DNA from: Actinomycetospora cinnamomea
GTDB lineage: Bacteria; Actinomycetota; Actinomycetes; Mycobacteriales; Pseudonocardiaceae
NCBI RefSeq assembly: GCF_003096675.1
Contig: NZ_QEKW01000012.1
Coordinates: 1 to 64,000, forward strand
Direction: 5' to 3'
Length of the DNA stretch: 64,000 nucleotides
Shown piece after piece: positions 22,970-31,500 of this stretch. The notes under the pieces were generated by a model, which saw nothing but the letters and a program-made list of their open reading frames with translations, was not told the origin of the DNA and ran no database searches. The stretch's first letter is position 1; each line of letters starts with the position of its first letter. The translations under genes were made by a program, and so were the position numbers.

Positions 22970-24349
22970 ATGAAGTTCTACGACCGCGAGGACGCCGGAC
23001 GGCGGCTGGCCGACCGCCTGCACGACCGGGCGGGTCGGGACGGGGTGGTGCTCGGGATCGCGCGCAGCGGCGTGCCGGTCGCCGCGGTCGTGGCCCGTGC
23101 CCTCGGTGCGCCGTTGGACGTGGTCGTGACCCGCAGGCTGGGCGTGCCCTTCCAGCCGGGCACGGGGCTGGGCGCGGTCGGCGAGGACGGGACCCTGGTG
23201 GTCGACGACGGCGTGGTGCGCGCGGTGGGCGCCGGGGAGGCGGAGCTGGCCGAGGTCGAGCGCCGCGAGCGGGAGACCGTGACGCGGCTCGTGGCGCGCT
23301 ACCGGTCCGTGCGGCCGCCCGAGCCGATCGAGGGTCGGACCGCGGTGGTCGTGGACGAGGGCGCGGTCACCGGGAGCAGCGCCCGGGCGGCCTGTCGCTC
23401 GGTCCGTGCGCGCGGTGCGTCGCGGATCGTGCTGGCGGTCCCGTTCTGCCCGGTCGGCGTGATGGCCGGTCTGCGGGAGGTGGCTGACGAGGTCGTCGTG
23501 CTCGAGGTGGCCCGCGAGCTCCGTGCGCTCGGCGAGGACTACGCCGTCCATCCGCCCGTCGACGACGACGAGGTCCTCGCCGTCCTGGGCCGGCGCGGCC
23601 CGGTGCGGTCCACCCGGCCGATCGACGGCGAGCCGGTGGCCCACGTCGACATCCGGGTGGACCGGGTCGCCGTCTCGGGGCACCTCGTGGTGCCCGTCGA
23701 GGCGACCGGGCTGGTCGTGTTCGCCCACGCGAGCGGGAGCAGCCGCTTCGACCCCCGGCACCGGGAGACCGCACGGAGTCTCCGTGCCGCCGGTATGGCG
23801 ACGTTCGTGGTCGACCTGCTCGCACCGCGTGAGGAGCTCGTCCGCGAGCGCGTCTTCCGGACCGGGATGCTCGCGACACGTCTGGGCGCGGCCCTCACCG
23901 ACGTCCGCCGTCGCCCGACCTGCCGTGGACTGCCTGTCGGCCTGCTCGCGGAGAGCACCGCGGGCGCGGCGGCGCTGGCCACCGCCGCCCGGCGTGACGA
24001 CGTCGACGCGGTGGTGTGTGGCAACGGTCGCCCCGACCTCGTGGCCCCGGAGCTTCCGCGGATCGTGGCACCGGTCCTGCTGATCGTCGGCGACCGCGAC
24101 CCGGTGCTGGTCGACCTCAACCGCCGCGCGCGGCAGGCGCTCCCGCCGAACAGCCGGCTCCGGGTGGTGGCGGGCACCGGGCGGGCCGATGGGGAGCACG
24201 TCCCGCACGGGGCACCGACCCGGGCGGCCGAGCTGGCCTGCGACTGGTTCGCGCGCCACCTGCCGGCGGTGCCCACAGGGGCCGACGGTGGCCCCGTCGG
24301 CGCCGGGACCTTCGACCCTGCCGACGTCGTCCGCGCCGGGTCACCGTGA
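22970..24349 (+). CDS. Phosphoribosyltransferase - alpha/beta hydrolase fusion (Rv0571c-like)
   Basis: Predicted 459-aa two-domain protein. Residues 1-215 are a type I phosphoribosyltransferase with the PRPP loop VVVDEGAVTGSSARAA (about 124-139; usual form D-D-G-x-x-T-G, here D-E-G). Residues about 225-440 are a dienelactone-hydrolase-like alpha/beta hydrolase: VVFAHASGSSRFDPR oxyanion region and nucleophile elbow LLAESTAGAAAL with Ser in place of the enzyme-typical Cys, and a late D-x-D-P-V-L (GDRDPVL). The same fusion, M. tuberculosis Rv0571c, belongs to the DosR regulon. ATG 22970 follows GGGAGGG. Substrates unknown. Confidence 0.88.
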   Translation: MKFYDREDAGRRLADRLHDRAGRDGVVLGIARSGVPVAAVVARALGAPLDVVVTRRLGVPFQPGTGLGAVGEDGTLVVDDGVVRAVGAGEAELAEVERRERETVTRLVARYRSVRPPEPIEGRTAVVVDEGAVTGSSARAACRSVRARGASRIVLAVPFCPVGVMAGLREVADEVVVLEVARELRALGEDYAVHPPVDDDEVLAVLGRRGPVRSTRPIDGEPVAHVDIRVDRVAVSGHLVVPVEATGLVVFAHASGSSRFDPRHRETARSLRAAGMATFVVDLLAPREELVRERVFRTGMLATRLGAALTDVRRRPTCRGLPVGLLAESTAGAAALATAARRDDVDAVVCGNGRPDLVAPELPRIVAPVLLIVGDRDPVLVDLNRRARQALPPNSRLRVVAGTGRADGEHVPHGAPTRAAELACDWFARHLPAVPTGADGGPVGAGTFDPADVVRAGSP

Positions 24350-24483
24350 CCACGGGTCGCTCCGAACCGGGCGGTACGAGGGGATCGGCGCCGCGGCCGG
24401 TCACACGGCGCGACCCGGCCCGGCGCGGGCGGGGGTCGACTGCGCCGCCCGTCGCGGCGCGCGCCGCCGCACCCGCGCGGGCC

Positions 24484-24525
24484 GCCGGACGCCGTCCCTT
24501 CGTCGCACCGGGGACGGCGTCCGGC
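24484..24525 (+). terminator. Strong 15-bp hairpin
   Basis: GCCGGACGCCGTCCC (24484-24498) and GGGACGGCGTCCGGC (24511-24525) pair perfectly around a 12-base loop. It lies between the phosphoribosyltransferase fusion and the avidin gene, so it probably ends the former transcript. Confidence 0.65.
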
Positions 24526-24591
24526 ACCACCCCAGACGGCCCCGACCACCCACCGGGGCCGGCGACGGGTGCCGCCCTCGAGGAGGAGCTC

Positions 24592-24999
24592 ATGGGACCG
24601 GAAGGCGCCTGGCGCAACGAGCTCGGCGCGACGATGAGGCTGGTCGCGTCGCCCGACGGTCTGCTCACCGGCACCTACGAGTCGCACGTCGGCCGTGCCG
24701 CGGGGCGCTATCCCCTCGCGGGGCGCTTCGACCCGGCGCCACCCGCGGACGCGCACGCGGCGGTGGGGTGGACGGTGGTGTGGAACAACGAGCGCGGCAA
24801 CTCCCACTCGGTCACGACGTGGTGCGGCCGTTACGACCCCGAGGCCGACCTGGTGCACGCCACCTGGCTGCTGACCGCCGAGGGCGCCGAGCACACCGGG
24901 TGGTGCTCCACGCGCGTCGGTCAGGACCTGTTCATCCGCCTGGACGCGACGGTGCGGCCGGGGGACAGCGCGTCGGCCGACGCGGTCAGTCGATCGTGA
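24592..24999 (+). CDS. Avidin/streptavidin-family protein
   Basis: Predicted 135-aa avidin homologue without a signal peptide. It aligns with streptavidin throughout: WRNELGATM, LLTGTYESHVG, GRYPLAGRFD, GWTVVWNNE, NSHSVTTW, TWLLTAEG, GWCST and VGQDLFI. Biotin-contact residues equivalent to streptavidin N23, Y43, S45, W79, S88, T90, W92, W108, W120 and D128 are present, but S27 is Ala and N49 is Arg, which may weaken or alter binding. Lack of a secretion signal suggests an intracellular role. ATG 24592 follows GAGGAGGAG. The 3' end overlaps the convergent DUF4386 gene by 14 bases. Confidence 0.9.
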   Translation: MGPEGAWRNELGATMRLVASPDGLLTGTYESHVGRAAGRYPLAGRFDPAPPADAHAAVGWTVVWNNERGNSHSVTTWCGRYDPEADLVHATWLLTAEGAEHTGWCSTRVGQDLFIRLDATVRPGDSASADAVSRS

Positions 25000-25726
25000 G
25001 GGTCGTCGGACGGAAGCCCTTCACGGTCAGCCACACGCCCAGGGAGAACTCCCACAGGGCGATGGGCAGCGCGCACAGGCTGCCGGCGAGGGACACCTGG
25101 TCCCAGGCGCCGAACATCGTCGCGGTCGCCGACACGATGATCAGCGGGGCGCCGATGAGGCCGACCGCCGGGATGACGCGGGGGACCAGCCGCGACCGGT
25201 ACATCACATAGCCGAGGAACAGGGCGTTGAGGCCGGGGATCAGGCCCGGACCCACCAGGAACGACCACTGACGGACCTCGACCAGGGCCTGGCCGACGAC
25301 GCCGAGGGCGTCCGCCTGCGCGCCGACGGCGGACGCGAGGTCGCCGCGCAGGGCCACGACGGTCAGCACGCACAGGACTCCGACGAGGATCATGGTGGCC
25401 TCGACGACGCGGGAGGTCACGAAGCCGATCGCCGCGGTCCGGCTGATCCGGCGGGCGACCGGGTAGAGCGCGACGGCGGTGCCGATGCCGGCGAACGCGG
25501 TGACGATCTCGAGCCACGACCCCCACAGCACGGCGGTGTCGCTGCCGGGGGAGCGGACGAAGCCCACGGGGTCGGCGACGAGGTCGGCGAAGAGCGCGAG
25601 CTGGGGGATCGAGGCGGCGAAGGTGACGAGGTAGAGCAGGCCGCCGGCGAGGGCCACCTTCCTCATCGGGTCCGTCCGGCGTGTGGTCGACCGGATGTCG
25701 TGGGTGGTGTGGACGTCGGTGGTCAC
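24986..25726 (-). CDS. DUF4386 membrane protein
   Basis: Predicted 246-aa protein with six or seven membrane helices in the DUF4386 pattern: LAGGLLYLVTFAASIPQLAL at the first helix, ALYPVARRISRTAAIGFVTS before the RVVEA helix, and LIPGLNALFLGYVMYRSRLV. Function unknown. GTG 25726 is preferred because a perfect AGGAGG lies just upstream; it overlaps the stop of the 81-aa gene. The pair follows a LAL-type regulator, a frequent arrangement for DUF4386 genes. Confidence 0.8.
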   Translation of the reverse strand: MTTDVHTTHDIRSTTRRTDPMRKVALAGGLLYLVTFAASIPQLALFADLVADPVGFVRSPGSDTAVLWGSWLEIVTAFAGIGTAVALYPVARRISRTAAIGFVTSRVVEATMILVGVLCVLTVVALRGDLASAVGAQADALGVVGQALVEVRQWSFLVGPGLIPGLNALFLGYVMYRSRLVPRVIPAVGLIGAPLIIVSATATMFGAWDQVSLAGSLCALPIALWEFSLGVWLTVKGFRPTTLTID

Positions 25727-25968
25727 GGGGTCCTCCTGGAGGTGTGGGCCGGCTCGTCGGTCGCGGTGACGGAGACGAGGGGCACGCCGAGGTCGCTGAT
25801 CGTGCGGAGCAGGCCGTGGAGCGCGGGCTGGTCGGCGATGGGGCCGTCGATGACCGTGGTGCCGTCGTCCTGGGGGACGAGCGCCATGCCGTCGAACCAC
25901 GAGGCCCAGCGGGGGCCGAGATGTCGCCGCACCCGGATCTCGTAGCGTTGTGGTCCGCTGCTGCTCAT
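25723..25968 (-). CDS. Conserved 81-aa protein
   Basis: Small cytosolic protein (RYEIRVRRHLGPRWASWFDG, then DDGTTVIDGPIADQPALHGL and DLGVPLVSVTATD). The pattern suggests a compact beta-alpha-beta domain of the kind often encoded in front of DUF4386 genes and near LuxR-type regulators in actinomycetes; its role is unknown. ATG 25968 was chosen over an upstream in-frame ATG because the conserved pattern begins there. A perfect inverted repeat lies 20 bases upstream. Confidence 0.75.
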   Translation of the reverse strand: MSSSGPQRYEIRVRRHLGPRWASWFDGMALVPQDDGTTVIDGPIADQPALHGLLRTISDLGVPLVSVTATDEPAHTSRRTP

Positions 25969-25987
25969 GCCGTGACGATGGGCGCCG

Positions 25988-26020
25988 ACGTGGTGAGCGG
26001 GCCTCACCACGTGTGGTGAG
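25988..26020. promoter_or_regulatory. Perfect 10-bp inverted repeat plus third half-site
   Basis: ACGTGGTGAG (25988-25997) and CTCACCACGT (26003-26012) pair perfectly around five bases, and a further GTGGTGAG copy follows at 26013-26020. The block fills the gap between the LAL regulator stop and the 81-aa/DUF4386 operon. It may be the regulator's operator, or a terminator for the regulator gene. Confidence 0.55.
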
Positions 26021-26026
26021 TGACGG

Positions 26027-28711
26027 TCAGCGACGGCGCGGGAGCACGCCGAGGTCGTGGGCCCGGCGGACGGCGGCGCGGCGGCTGCCGACACCGAGCT
26101 TCGCGTAGATGCTCTTGGTGTGGGTCCGCACGGTGTTCAGCGAGACCGACAGCTCGCGGGCGATGTCCGGCCCGTCGAGGTCCGAGCCGAGCAGGCGCAG
26201 GACGTCGAGCTCGCGGGCGCTCAGGGGATCGACCAGCGTCGACGCCGCTGACGTGCTTCCGGCGCACGCGGCGAGGAGCCGGCGACCGAAGGCGTACGCG
26301 GGGTCGTGCTTCGGCAGCGCCCGCAGCAGCGCCGCGACCGGCGGCCCCTCGTCGGCGACGACACGGACGACGCCCTCGGGTTCCGCGAGCGCGACGGCGC
26401 GGCGCAGGGCGTCGAGCGCGGAGGGGACGTCGCCCCGGGTCTGCGCGACGAGCGCCTGCAGCACGAGGATCTCGAGCACGCTGCCCGCCCGCCCACCGTC
26501 CTCGGCGGCCGCGCGCAGCCGCGCGAGCAAGCCGGCCGCGGCGTCGTCCCGGCGGGCGAGGAGCAGCCGGGCCAGGGTGAGGTGCTCGTACTCGCGCAGA
26601 TAGCTCGGATCGTCGTCGGGGGAGAGCTGCCGCTGCCGGGCCCAGGCCTCGGCGTGGCGCAGCTCGCCCCGCCGGAGGCGCAGACGGGCGCGGACCGCGG
26701 GCACGGGTGCCACCTCGGGCGAGTAGTCGCCCTCGTAGAGGTGCTCGGCCTCGTCGAGCAGCGCGAGCGCGGCGTCGGGATCCCCGCGCGCCTCGAGGAG
26801 GCGCGCCTCGACGACCCGGGAGCGGTACGGGTTCTGCGGCAGGCCGCGGTGCTCGCCCAGCCGCCGGCTCGCCTCCAGGTGCACGGCGGCCGTGGTGAGG
26901 TCGTCCCGCTCGATCAGGGCGCCGGCCAGGGCGACGTGCATGTCGGCCGCACCGCGGACCGGCGCCGCCGGGTCGGCCAGGTCGAGGGCCCACCGGTGGA
27001 GTCGCTCCGCGGCGCCCGGCCGCCCGAGTGTTCGGCGGATGTCCCCGAGGGCGACGGCGCAGCCCAGCACGTCGGCGAGGGAGCCGGCCCGGTGCAGCCC
27101 GGCGATCGCCTCCACGTAGGCGGCCTCCGCCGCGACCAGGTCGCCGCGTGTCCACGAGGCGAGCCCGCCCAGGGCGCCGGCGGCGGCCCGGGTGAGGTCG
27201 TCGGACTCCGGGGTCAGCGCGAGGGCCCGTCGCGCGTGCGCGGCCGCGGCGTCGAGGTCCGCCGACCGCAACGCGAGCGCCGCCCGGTAGACCTCGAGCC
27301 CGGCGGGCACCGAGCGGTACCCCTCCTCGTCGAGGACGACCAGGCCGGGCGGGGCCTGCGACGGCCAGGCACCGCCGCCCGGTCGCACCGAGCGCTCGAC
27401 GTCGGCCAGGCGCTGCTCGACGGTGTCGAACGCGGAGGCCTGGGCGAGGACACCGACGAAGGCCATCCCGAGCACCGGGCGCACCCGCACGACCTCGTCC
27501 GGCAGCGACCGCACCCATCGCCGGAGCTCGGTCTCCCGTCGCTCGCGTCGCATTGCCGGCATCGCCCGTTCCATGAGGTCCGCGGCCCGGTCGACGTGGC
27601 CGCCGGCGAGGGCGTGGTCGACGGCGGCCGGGGTGTCGCCGTTCTCGGCGAACCAGAGGCCCGCTCGGCGGTGGAGCTCCGGCACCGTCCCCGGACGCTC
27701 GTCGACCAGGTGCGCGCGCAGGACGTCGGCGAACAGATGGTGGTAGCGGTACCACTGCCGCCGGTCGTCGAGCGGCACCAGGAACAGGTTGGCGCGCTCC
27801 AGGGCCACGAGCGTGGTCCGGCTCCCGCCGCGACCGGTGACGGCGTCGCACAGCGGGCCGGTGAGCCGCTCCAGGAGCGACGTCTCGAGCAGGAAGGCCC
27901 GGACGTCCTCCGGCTGGCGGGCCAGGACCTCCTCGACCAGGTAGTCGACGACGTAGCGGTCGTCGCCGGCGAACCCGGCGATGAACGCGCCGACGTCGTC
28001 GCGGCCTCGCATCGACAGCGCCGCCAGCTGCAGCGCGGCGATCCAGCCCTCGGCCCGCCCGTCGAGGGTGGCGACGTCGTGCTCGGACAGCGACAGCCCC
28101 ATCGGTCCGTAGAGGTAGGCCGCGGACTCCTGCGGGGTGAAGCGGAGATCGGCGGCCCGCGCCTCGAGCAGCTCGCCACGCGCGCGACACCGTGCCAAGG
28201 GCAGCGGGGGATCGACCCGGGTGGCGAGCACCAGGTGCAGCCGCGGCGGGCGGTGCTCGAGGAGGAACGCGATCCCGTCGTGCACCGCCGGCGAGGTCAC
28301 GAGGTGGAGGTCGTCCAGGACGAGCACCAGGTCCTGCGACATCCCGCCGAGGTCGTTCAGCACCGCCACGAGCGCGGCGTCGATCGATGCCGGCGTCGAT
28401 CCCATCAGCCGCAGCGCGTCGTCGCCGACGCCCGCGGCGGCCCGCATCGCCGTGAGGGCGTAGGTCCAGAAGACCGTGGGGTCGTCGTCCCGCTCGTCCA
28501 GCGCGAGGCACGCGACCGCGGCGGTGCTCGCGGGGACCTCGGCGAGCCACTCGGCCAGCAGCGTGGACTTGCCGAACCCAGCCGGCGCCGAGACCACCGT
28601 CAAGGCCGTCCGGACCGCGCCGCCGAGCGCGCGGACCAGGCGCGGGCGGGCCACCGTCCCGGGCCGAGGGCGAGGGACGCGGTACTTGCTCTCCAGCAGC
28701 GGCCCCACCAC
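26027..28711 (-). CDS. LAL/MalT-type LuxR regulator
   Basis: Predicted 894-aa ATP-dependent transcription regulator. Walker A APAGFGKST lies near residues 42-50 and a Walker-B-like LVLVLDDLHL near 130; WYRYHHLFADVLRAHL marks the winged-helix end of the NTPase. About 400 residues of TPR-like helical repeats follow, then a C-terminal LuxR helix-turn-helix (LSARELDVLRLLGSDLDGPD ... LNTVRTHTKSIYAKLGV). Such STAND regulators bind an inducer through the repeat region. GTG 28711 (or 28708) follows GGGAGG. It probably controls the 81-aa/DUF4386 operon behind it. Confidence 0.9.
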   Translation of the reverse strand: MVGPLLESKYRVPRPRPGTVARPRLVRALGGAVRTALTVVSAPAGFGKSTLLAEWLAEVPASTAAVACLALDERDDDPTVFWTYALTAMRAAAGVGDDALRLMGSTPASIDAALVAVLNDLGGMSQDLVLVLDDLHLVTSPAVHDGIAFLLEHRPPRLHLVLATRVDPPLPLARCRARGELLEARAADLRFTPQESAAYLYGPMGLSLSEHDVATLDGRAEGWIAALQLAALSMRGRDDVGAFIAGFAGDDRYVVDYLVEEVLARQPEDVRAFLLETSLLERLTGPLCDAVTGRGGSRTTLVALERANLFLVPLDDRRQWYRYHHLFADVLRAHLVDERPGTVPELHRRAGLWFAENGDTPAAVDHALAGGHVDRAADLMERAMPAMRRERRETELRRWVRSLPDEVVRVRPVLGMAFVGVLAQASAFDTVEQRLADVERSVRPGGGAWPSQAPPGLVVLDEEGYRSVPAGLEVYRAALALRSADLDAAAAHARRALALTPESDDLTRAAAGALGGLASWTRGDLVAAEAAYVEAIAGLHRAGSLADVLGCAVALGDIRRTLGRPGAAERLHRWALDLADPAAPVRGAADMHVALAGALIERDDLTTAAVHLEASRRLGEHRGLPQNPYRSRVVEARLLEARGDPDAALALLDEAEHLYEGDYSPEVAPVPAVRARLRLRRGELRHAEAWARQRQLSPDDDPSYLREYEHLTLARLLLARRDDAAAGLLARLRAAAEDGGRAGSVLEILVLQALVAQTRGDVPSALDALRRAVALAEPEGVVRVVADEGPPVAALLRALPKHDPAYAFGRRLLAACAGSTSAASTLVDPLSARELDVLRLLGSDLDGPDIARELSVSLNTVRTHTKSIYAKLGVGSRRAAVRRAHDLGVLPRRR

Positions 28712-29109
28712 GCCGGTCCTCCCAGGTTGCCCGGGAGCCGGTCTACACCCTGCGCGCCGCGCCGCACAGGGCGCGTGCGGCTACGCGACCGACCGGACCG
28801 TCGTCGGGCACCGCGTCGACACCCGCGTCGCCCACCGCATCGGCCATCCCGGAGCGCCCCCGAACCCGGTGCCCCGGCCCGGGGGCGCCGGCACGGCGCC
28901 CACCGGCGTCGGCTCGGGAGGTGGGCAGGGCCGGCCGTCCTCCGGGAGGTCGCCGATCAGGTCGCGCAGGTTGCCCAGCAGGCTCATGCCGCACCTCTCG
29001 CTCGGGGTGCCGGGGTCGTCGAGGGGGAGGGGTCCGCCCCCTGCTCCTCCAGGTGACCACGAGCGCTCTCCCCGTGGGCTTGCGGTGAGCTGACGATCAA
29101 CCCTCGTCG
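28712..29109. other. 398-bp gap with at most one small ORF
   Basis: Between the LAL regulator start and the copper oxidase stop (both on the minus strand) I see no family-recognisable gene. One weak 68-aa frame (28781-28987) starts plausibly; the rest is Pro/Gly-coding in every frame. The promoter of the LAL gene should be here, but no clear element stands out. Confidence 0.5.
28781..28987 (-). CDS. Possible 68-aa hypothetical protein
   Basis: Begins MSLLGNLRDLIGDLPEDGRP after GAGAGG, which looks like a genuine short amphipathic N-terminus; the second half is Pro/Gly/Arg-rich without pattern and may be non-coding. It is just downstream of the copper oxidase gene on the same strand. No family recognised, and it may be spurious. 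Confidence 0.3.
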   Translation of the reverse strand: MSLLGNLRDLIGDLPEDGRPCPPPEPTPVGAVPAPPGRGTGFGGAPGWPMRWATRVSTRCPTTVRSVA

Positions 29110-31068
29110 TCACTCCCGGCGGCTCCCGCCGTCCCCGCCGACGTGGAGGACGTGCCCGGTGGAGGGCACGCCGCGGTCGTCGACGAGGAAGAGCATGTAG
29201 AAGCCGCTCGGGACGGTCCGGACGGACGCGGGCACGTCGACCTGGACGCCGCGGGCGGTGCGCTGCAGATCGAGGGCCACCGCACGCTGGTCGACGCTGG
29301 TGACGTGGGTCGAGCTCGCGAGGCGCAGCAGGCGGGCGCGCTGCACGCGGGCCGGCTCGGGTGTGGCGACGAGCGCGGTGTCACCGCGTTCGACCGTCTC
29401 GGGCGCCTCCGTGATCTCGGGCCGCGGCCCGCGGAAGAGGTACGGCGGCGAGTAGATCTCGAGGCGCTGCTCGAAGGTGCCCGGCACCGTGTTGTGCTCG
29501 TCGTCGAAGAGCGGATCCGAGCCGGCGGTGAGCACACGTCCGTCGGGGAGCAGGAGGCCCTCGGTGTGGTAGTTCCGGCCGACCTCCGGGGCGGCCGCCT
29601 CCGTCAGCGTGCCGCCGTCGGGACCCGGGTGATAGAGCCGCGCGAGCAGGTGGTCCGAGGCGCCCTTGCCGCGGTAGTCCCGCGACCCGTTGCTGATGAG
29701 CATGGTGTCGTCGGGCAGCGTGACGAGGTTCGGGTAGCGGGTCGGTGCCGGCAGGTCCGGTCCCGGGACGAAGTGCGGGGCGGGCTCGTCGAGGTCGACG
29801 ACGTCGATGCGGGCGGTGGACCGCGGGCTCTCCCCGATCCCGCCGCCCCCGACCACGGCCATGCGCTGGTCCTGCACGGGCCCGACCCAGGCGGCGCCGG
29901 AGGTCTCGAGCAGGTCGGGATCGCGCAGCCCCGGCACCGGGGTCAGGGTGTTGTCGTTGAGGTCCCACAGGCCGGGCACGCGTCCCCGGTCGGCGGGCCC
30001 GTAGCCCGCGGTCGTGCCGGCGTAGAACATCTCGTCCGGCCGGGCGGTGGTGAAGATGCCCGGGTAGGTCGGGAAGTACTGGGTGAGGTCCTTGCGCTCG
30101 GTCCAGGTGTTCGTGACCGGGTCGAAGATCTCGGTCTGGCCGTTGAGCACCTCGCCGACGCCGTCGAGGCCGGCCGTGGCCATCACGCGCCCGTCGACCA
30201 TCGGGGTCAGGGTCGGGTACCAGCGGGCGAACTCCATGTCGCCGACCCGGGTCCAGGTCTCGGCCACCGGGTCGAAGGTGAACGCCTTGTCCGTGCCCTG
30301 GTAGTCCTGCTTGTCCAGGGTCATGGGCGCGCCGAGGCCGTAGAGGTTCCGGCTCTGCTCCGGGGGCAGCCCCGCGATGGCGTACTGCTCCCGGACCGGG
30401 TTCACCGCCCCCGGGCCGGGCGTGACGGCCTCGACGAACACGGTGACCTCGCTCGCGGTCACGACGGCGCCGGTGCTGGTGGCCGTCTTCGCCGCCGGCG
30501 GCACGAGGGCGTCGCGGACGCTGCGGTAGCGCTGACCGGCGGGGGAGACGAACTCGGTGCCGGCCGGCACGGGACGGGCGACGTCGGGGTTCTCGTTCTT
30601 CACCCGCATCGCCCCGGCGGCGTGGGTGACGGCCCCGTCGAGCTTCTCGTAGCGGGCGGTTCCGCCCGCCACGAGCAGGCGGCCGTCGGGGAGCAGCGTC
30701 TGCCCGCCGCAGAACATGTCGTCCGGCACGGGGATCATCCGCGTCGAACCGTCGCGGGGGTCGTAGAGCAGGCTCTTCAGCGCCTTGGTGGCGAAGAGGT
30801 CCTCCTTGTTGCCCGAGCCCGCGATCAGCAGGACCTTGCCGCTCGGCAGCAGCGCGGCGTGGATGGCGTTGACCCGGTCCTGCGGCGGCACCTGGACGAC
30901 GTCCCAGCGGCCGTGCTCCTGCATGTAGGCCGGACTGTTGATCAGCCGCTCGTGGCGCCAGCGGGCGACGTAGCCGAGCGCGGGCGGCAGGTTCACGCCC
31001 AGGAGCACGGCCACGACCAGCACGCCCCACAGCGCCGACAGGGCCCGGCGACGCGGAGTGCGCGGCAC
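29110..31068 (-). CDS. glxA: GlxA-like copper radical oxidase (galactose oxidase fold)
   Basis: Predicted 652-aa protein with an N-terminal membrane anchor (about residues 8-28), a Kelch-type seven-bladed propeller and a C-terminal DUF1929 domain. All active-site residues of the galactose oxidase/GlxA family are visible: Cys120 (DMFCGGQTLL) for the Tyr-Cys thioether, Tyr284 (RWYPTLTP), Tyr500-His501 (NYHTEGLLLPDG) and His588 (STHVTSVDQ). In Streptomyces GlxA acts outside the membrane on a glycan made by CslA; no cslA is in this window. GTG 31068 follows GAGGAGG. Catalysis would oxidise an alcohol to an aldehyde with H2O2 release. Confidence 0.9.
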   Translation of the reverse strand: MPRTPRRRALSALWGVLVVAVLLGVNLPPALGYVARWRHERLINSPAYMQEHGRWDVVQVPPQDRVNAIHAALLPSGKVLLIAGSGNKEDLFATKALKSLLYDPRDGSTRMIPVPDDMFCGGQTLLPDGRLLVAGGTARYEKLDGAVTHAAGAMRVKNENPDVARPVPAGTEFVSPAGQRYRSVRDALVPPAAKTATSTGAVVTASEVTVFVEAVTPGPGAVNPVREQYAIAGLPPEQSRNLYGLGAPMTLDKQDYQGTDKAFTFDPVAETWTRVGDMEFARWYPTLTPMVDGRVMATAGLDGVGEVLNGQTEIFDPVTNTWTERKDLTQYFPTYPGIFTTARPDEMFYAGTTAGYGPADRGRVPGLWDLNDNTLTPVPGLRDPDLLETSGAAWVGPVQDQRMAVVGGGGIGESPRSTARIDVVDLDEPAPHFVPGPDLPAPTRYPNLVTLPDDTMLISNGSRDYRGKGASDHLLARLYHPGPDGGTLTEAAAPEVGRNYHTEGLLLPDGRVLTAGSDPLFDDEHNTVPGTFEQRLEIYSPPYLFRGPRPEITEAPETVERGDTALVATPEPARVQRARLLRLASSTHVTSVDQRAVALDLQRTARGVQVDVPASVRTVPSGFYMLFLVDDRGVPSTGHVLHVGGDGGSRRE

Positions 31069-31500
31069 GCCTAGGACCTCCTCACGACCTCGCCCGGGCG
31101 GTCGGTCGTGCGGCGGTCGTCCATCGTCGGGCTCCTCCTGACGGGTGCGGTGCGACGAGGCGGAGCGCGGCCGCCCCCTCGACGGCCGCGCACCGCCCAC
31201 GGAGGAGAACGATCGCCGCCCGCGGCGGGTGAGGGTCCGCGCCTTGCGATCGCCTGACGACGGCTCGCCGGAGTGGCGGGCGAGGCGCCTGAGCGGTCCA
31301 CTGCACGACGACGGCGAGGAGAGGGGACGGAGGAGTGCGGAGCGCAGGGCCGGCTCGGCGCGGGCTGACGTGCGCCCTGTCCGCGTGCCGATCCTCGTGG
31401 ACCGGGGCATGATCCCTCGTCCTGCACGCGCCGGTACCGTCCGCGGCCCGCAACGACGTACCGTTTCCGTCCGCGCCCTGATGCAGGAGGAGCCCGCTCC
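31069..31500. other. 432-bp divergent promoter region, glxA-like / BCCT
   Basis: No supported gene lies here. Frames covering the gap on both strands are Arg/Pro-rich with no ribosome binding site and no conserved pattern. It must hold the promoters of both flanking genes. The only structure I see is a pair of direct repeats near the BCCT start. Confidence 0.6.
31434..31470 (+). promoter_or_regulatory. GTACCGT direct repeats upstream of the BCCT gene
   Basis: GTACCGT occurs at 31434-31440 and 31458-31464, 24 bases apart, each followed within a few bases by TCCG(C). Repeats phased by about two helical turns could be regulator half-sites controlling the osmolyte transporter. Confidence 0.3.

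Noticed and set aside
26306-29056. Long open frames opposite the LAL regulator and in similar places (for example opposite the oxidase and formate dehydrogenase genes)
   Set aside because: They are antisense to genes with clear domains, are Arg/Pro/Gly-rich, and arise because stop codons are rare in such GC-rich DNA.
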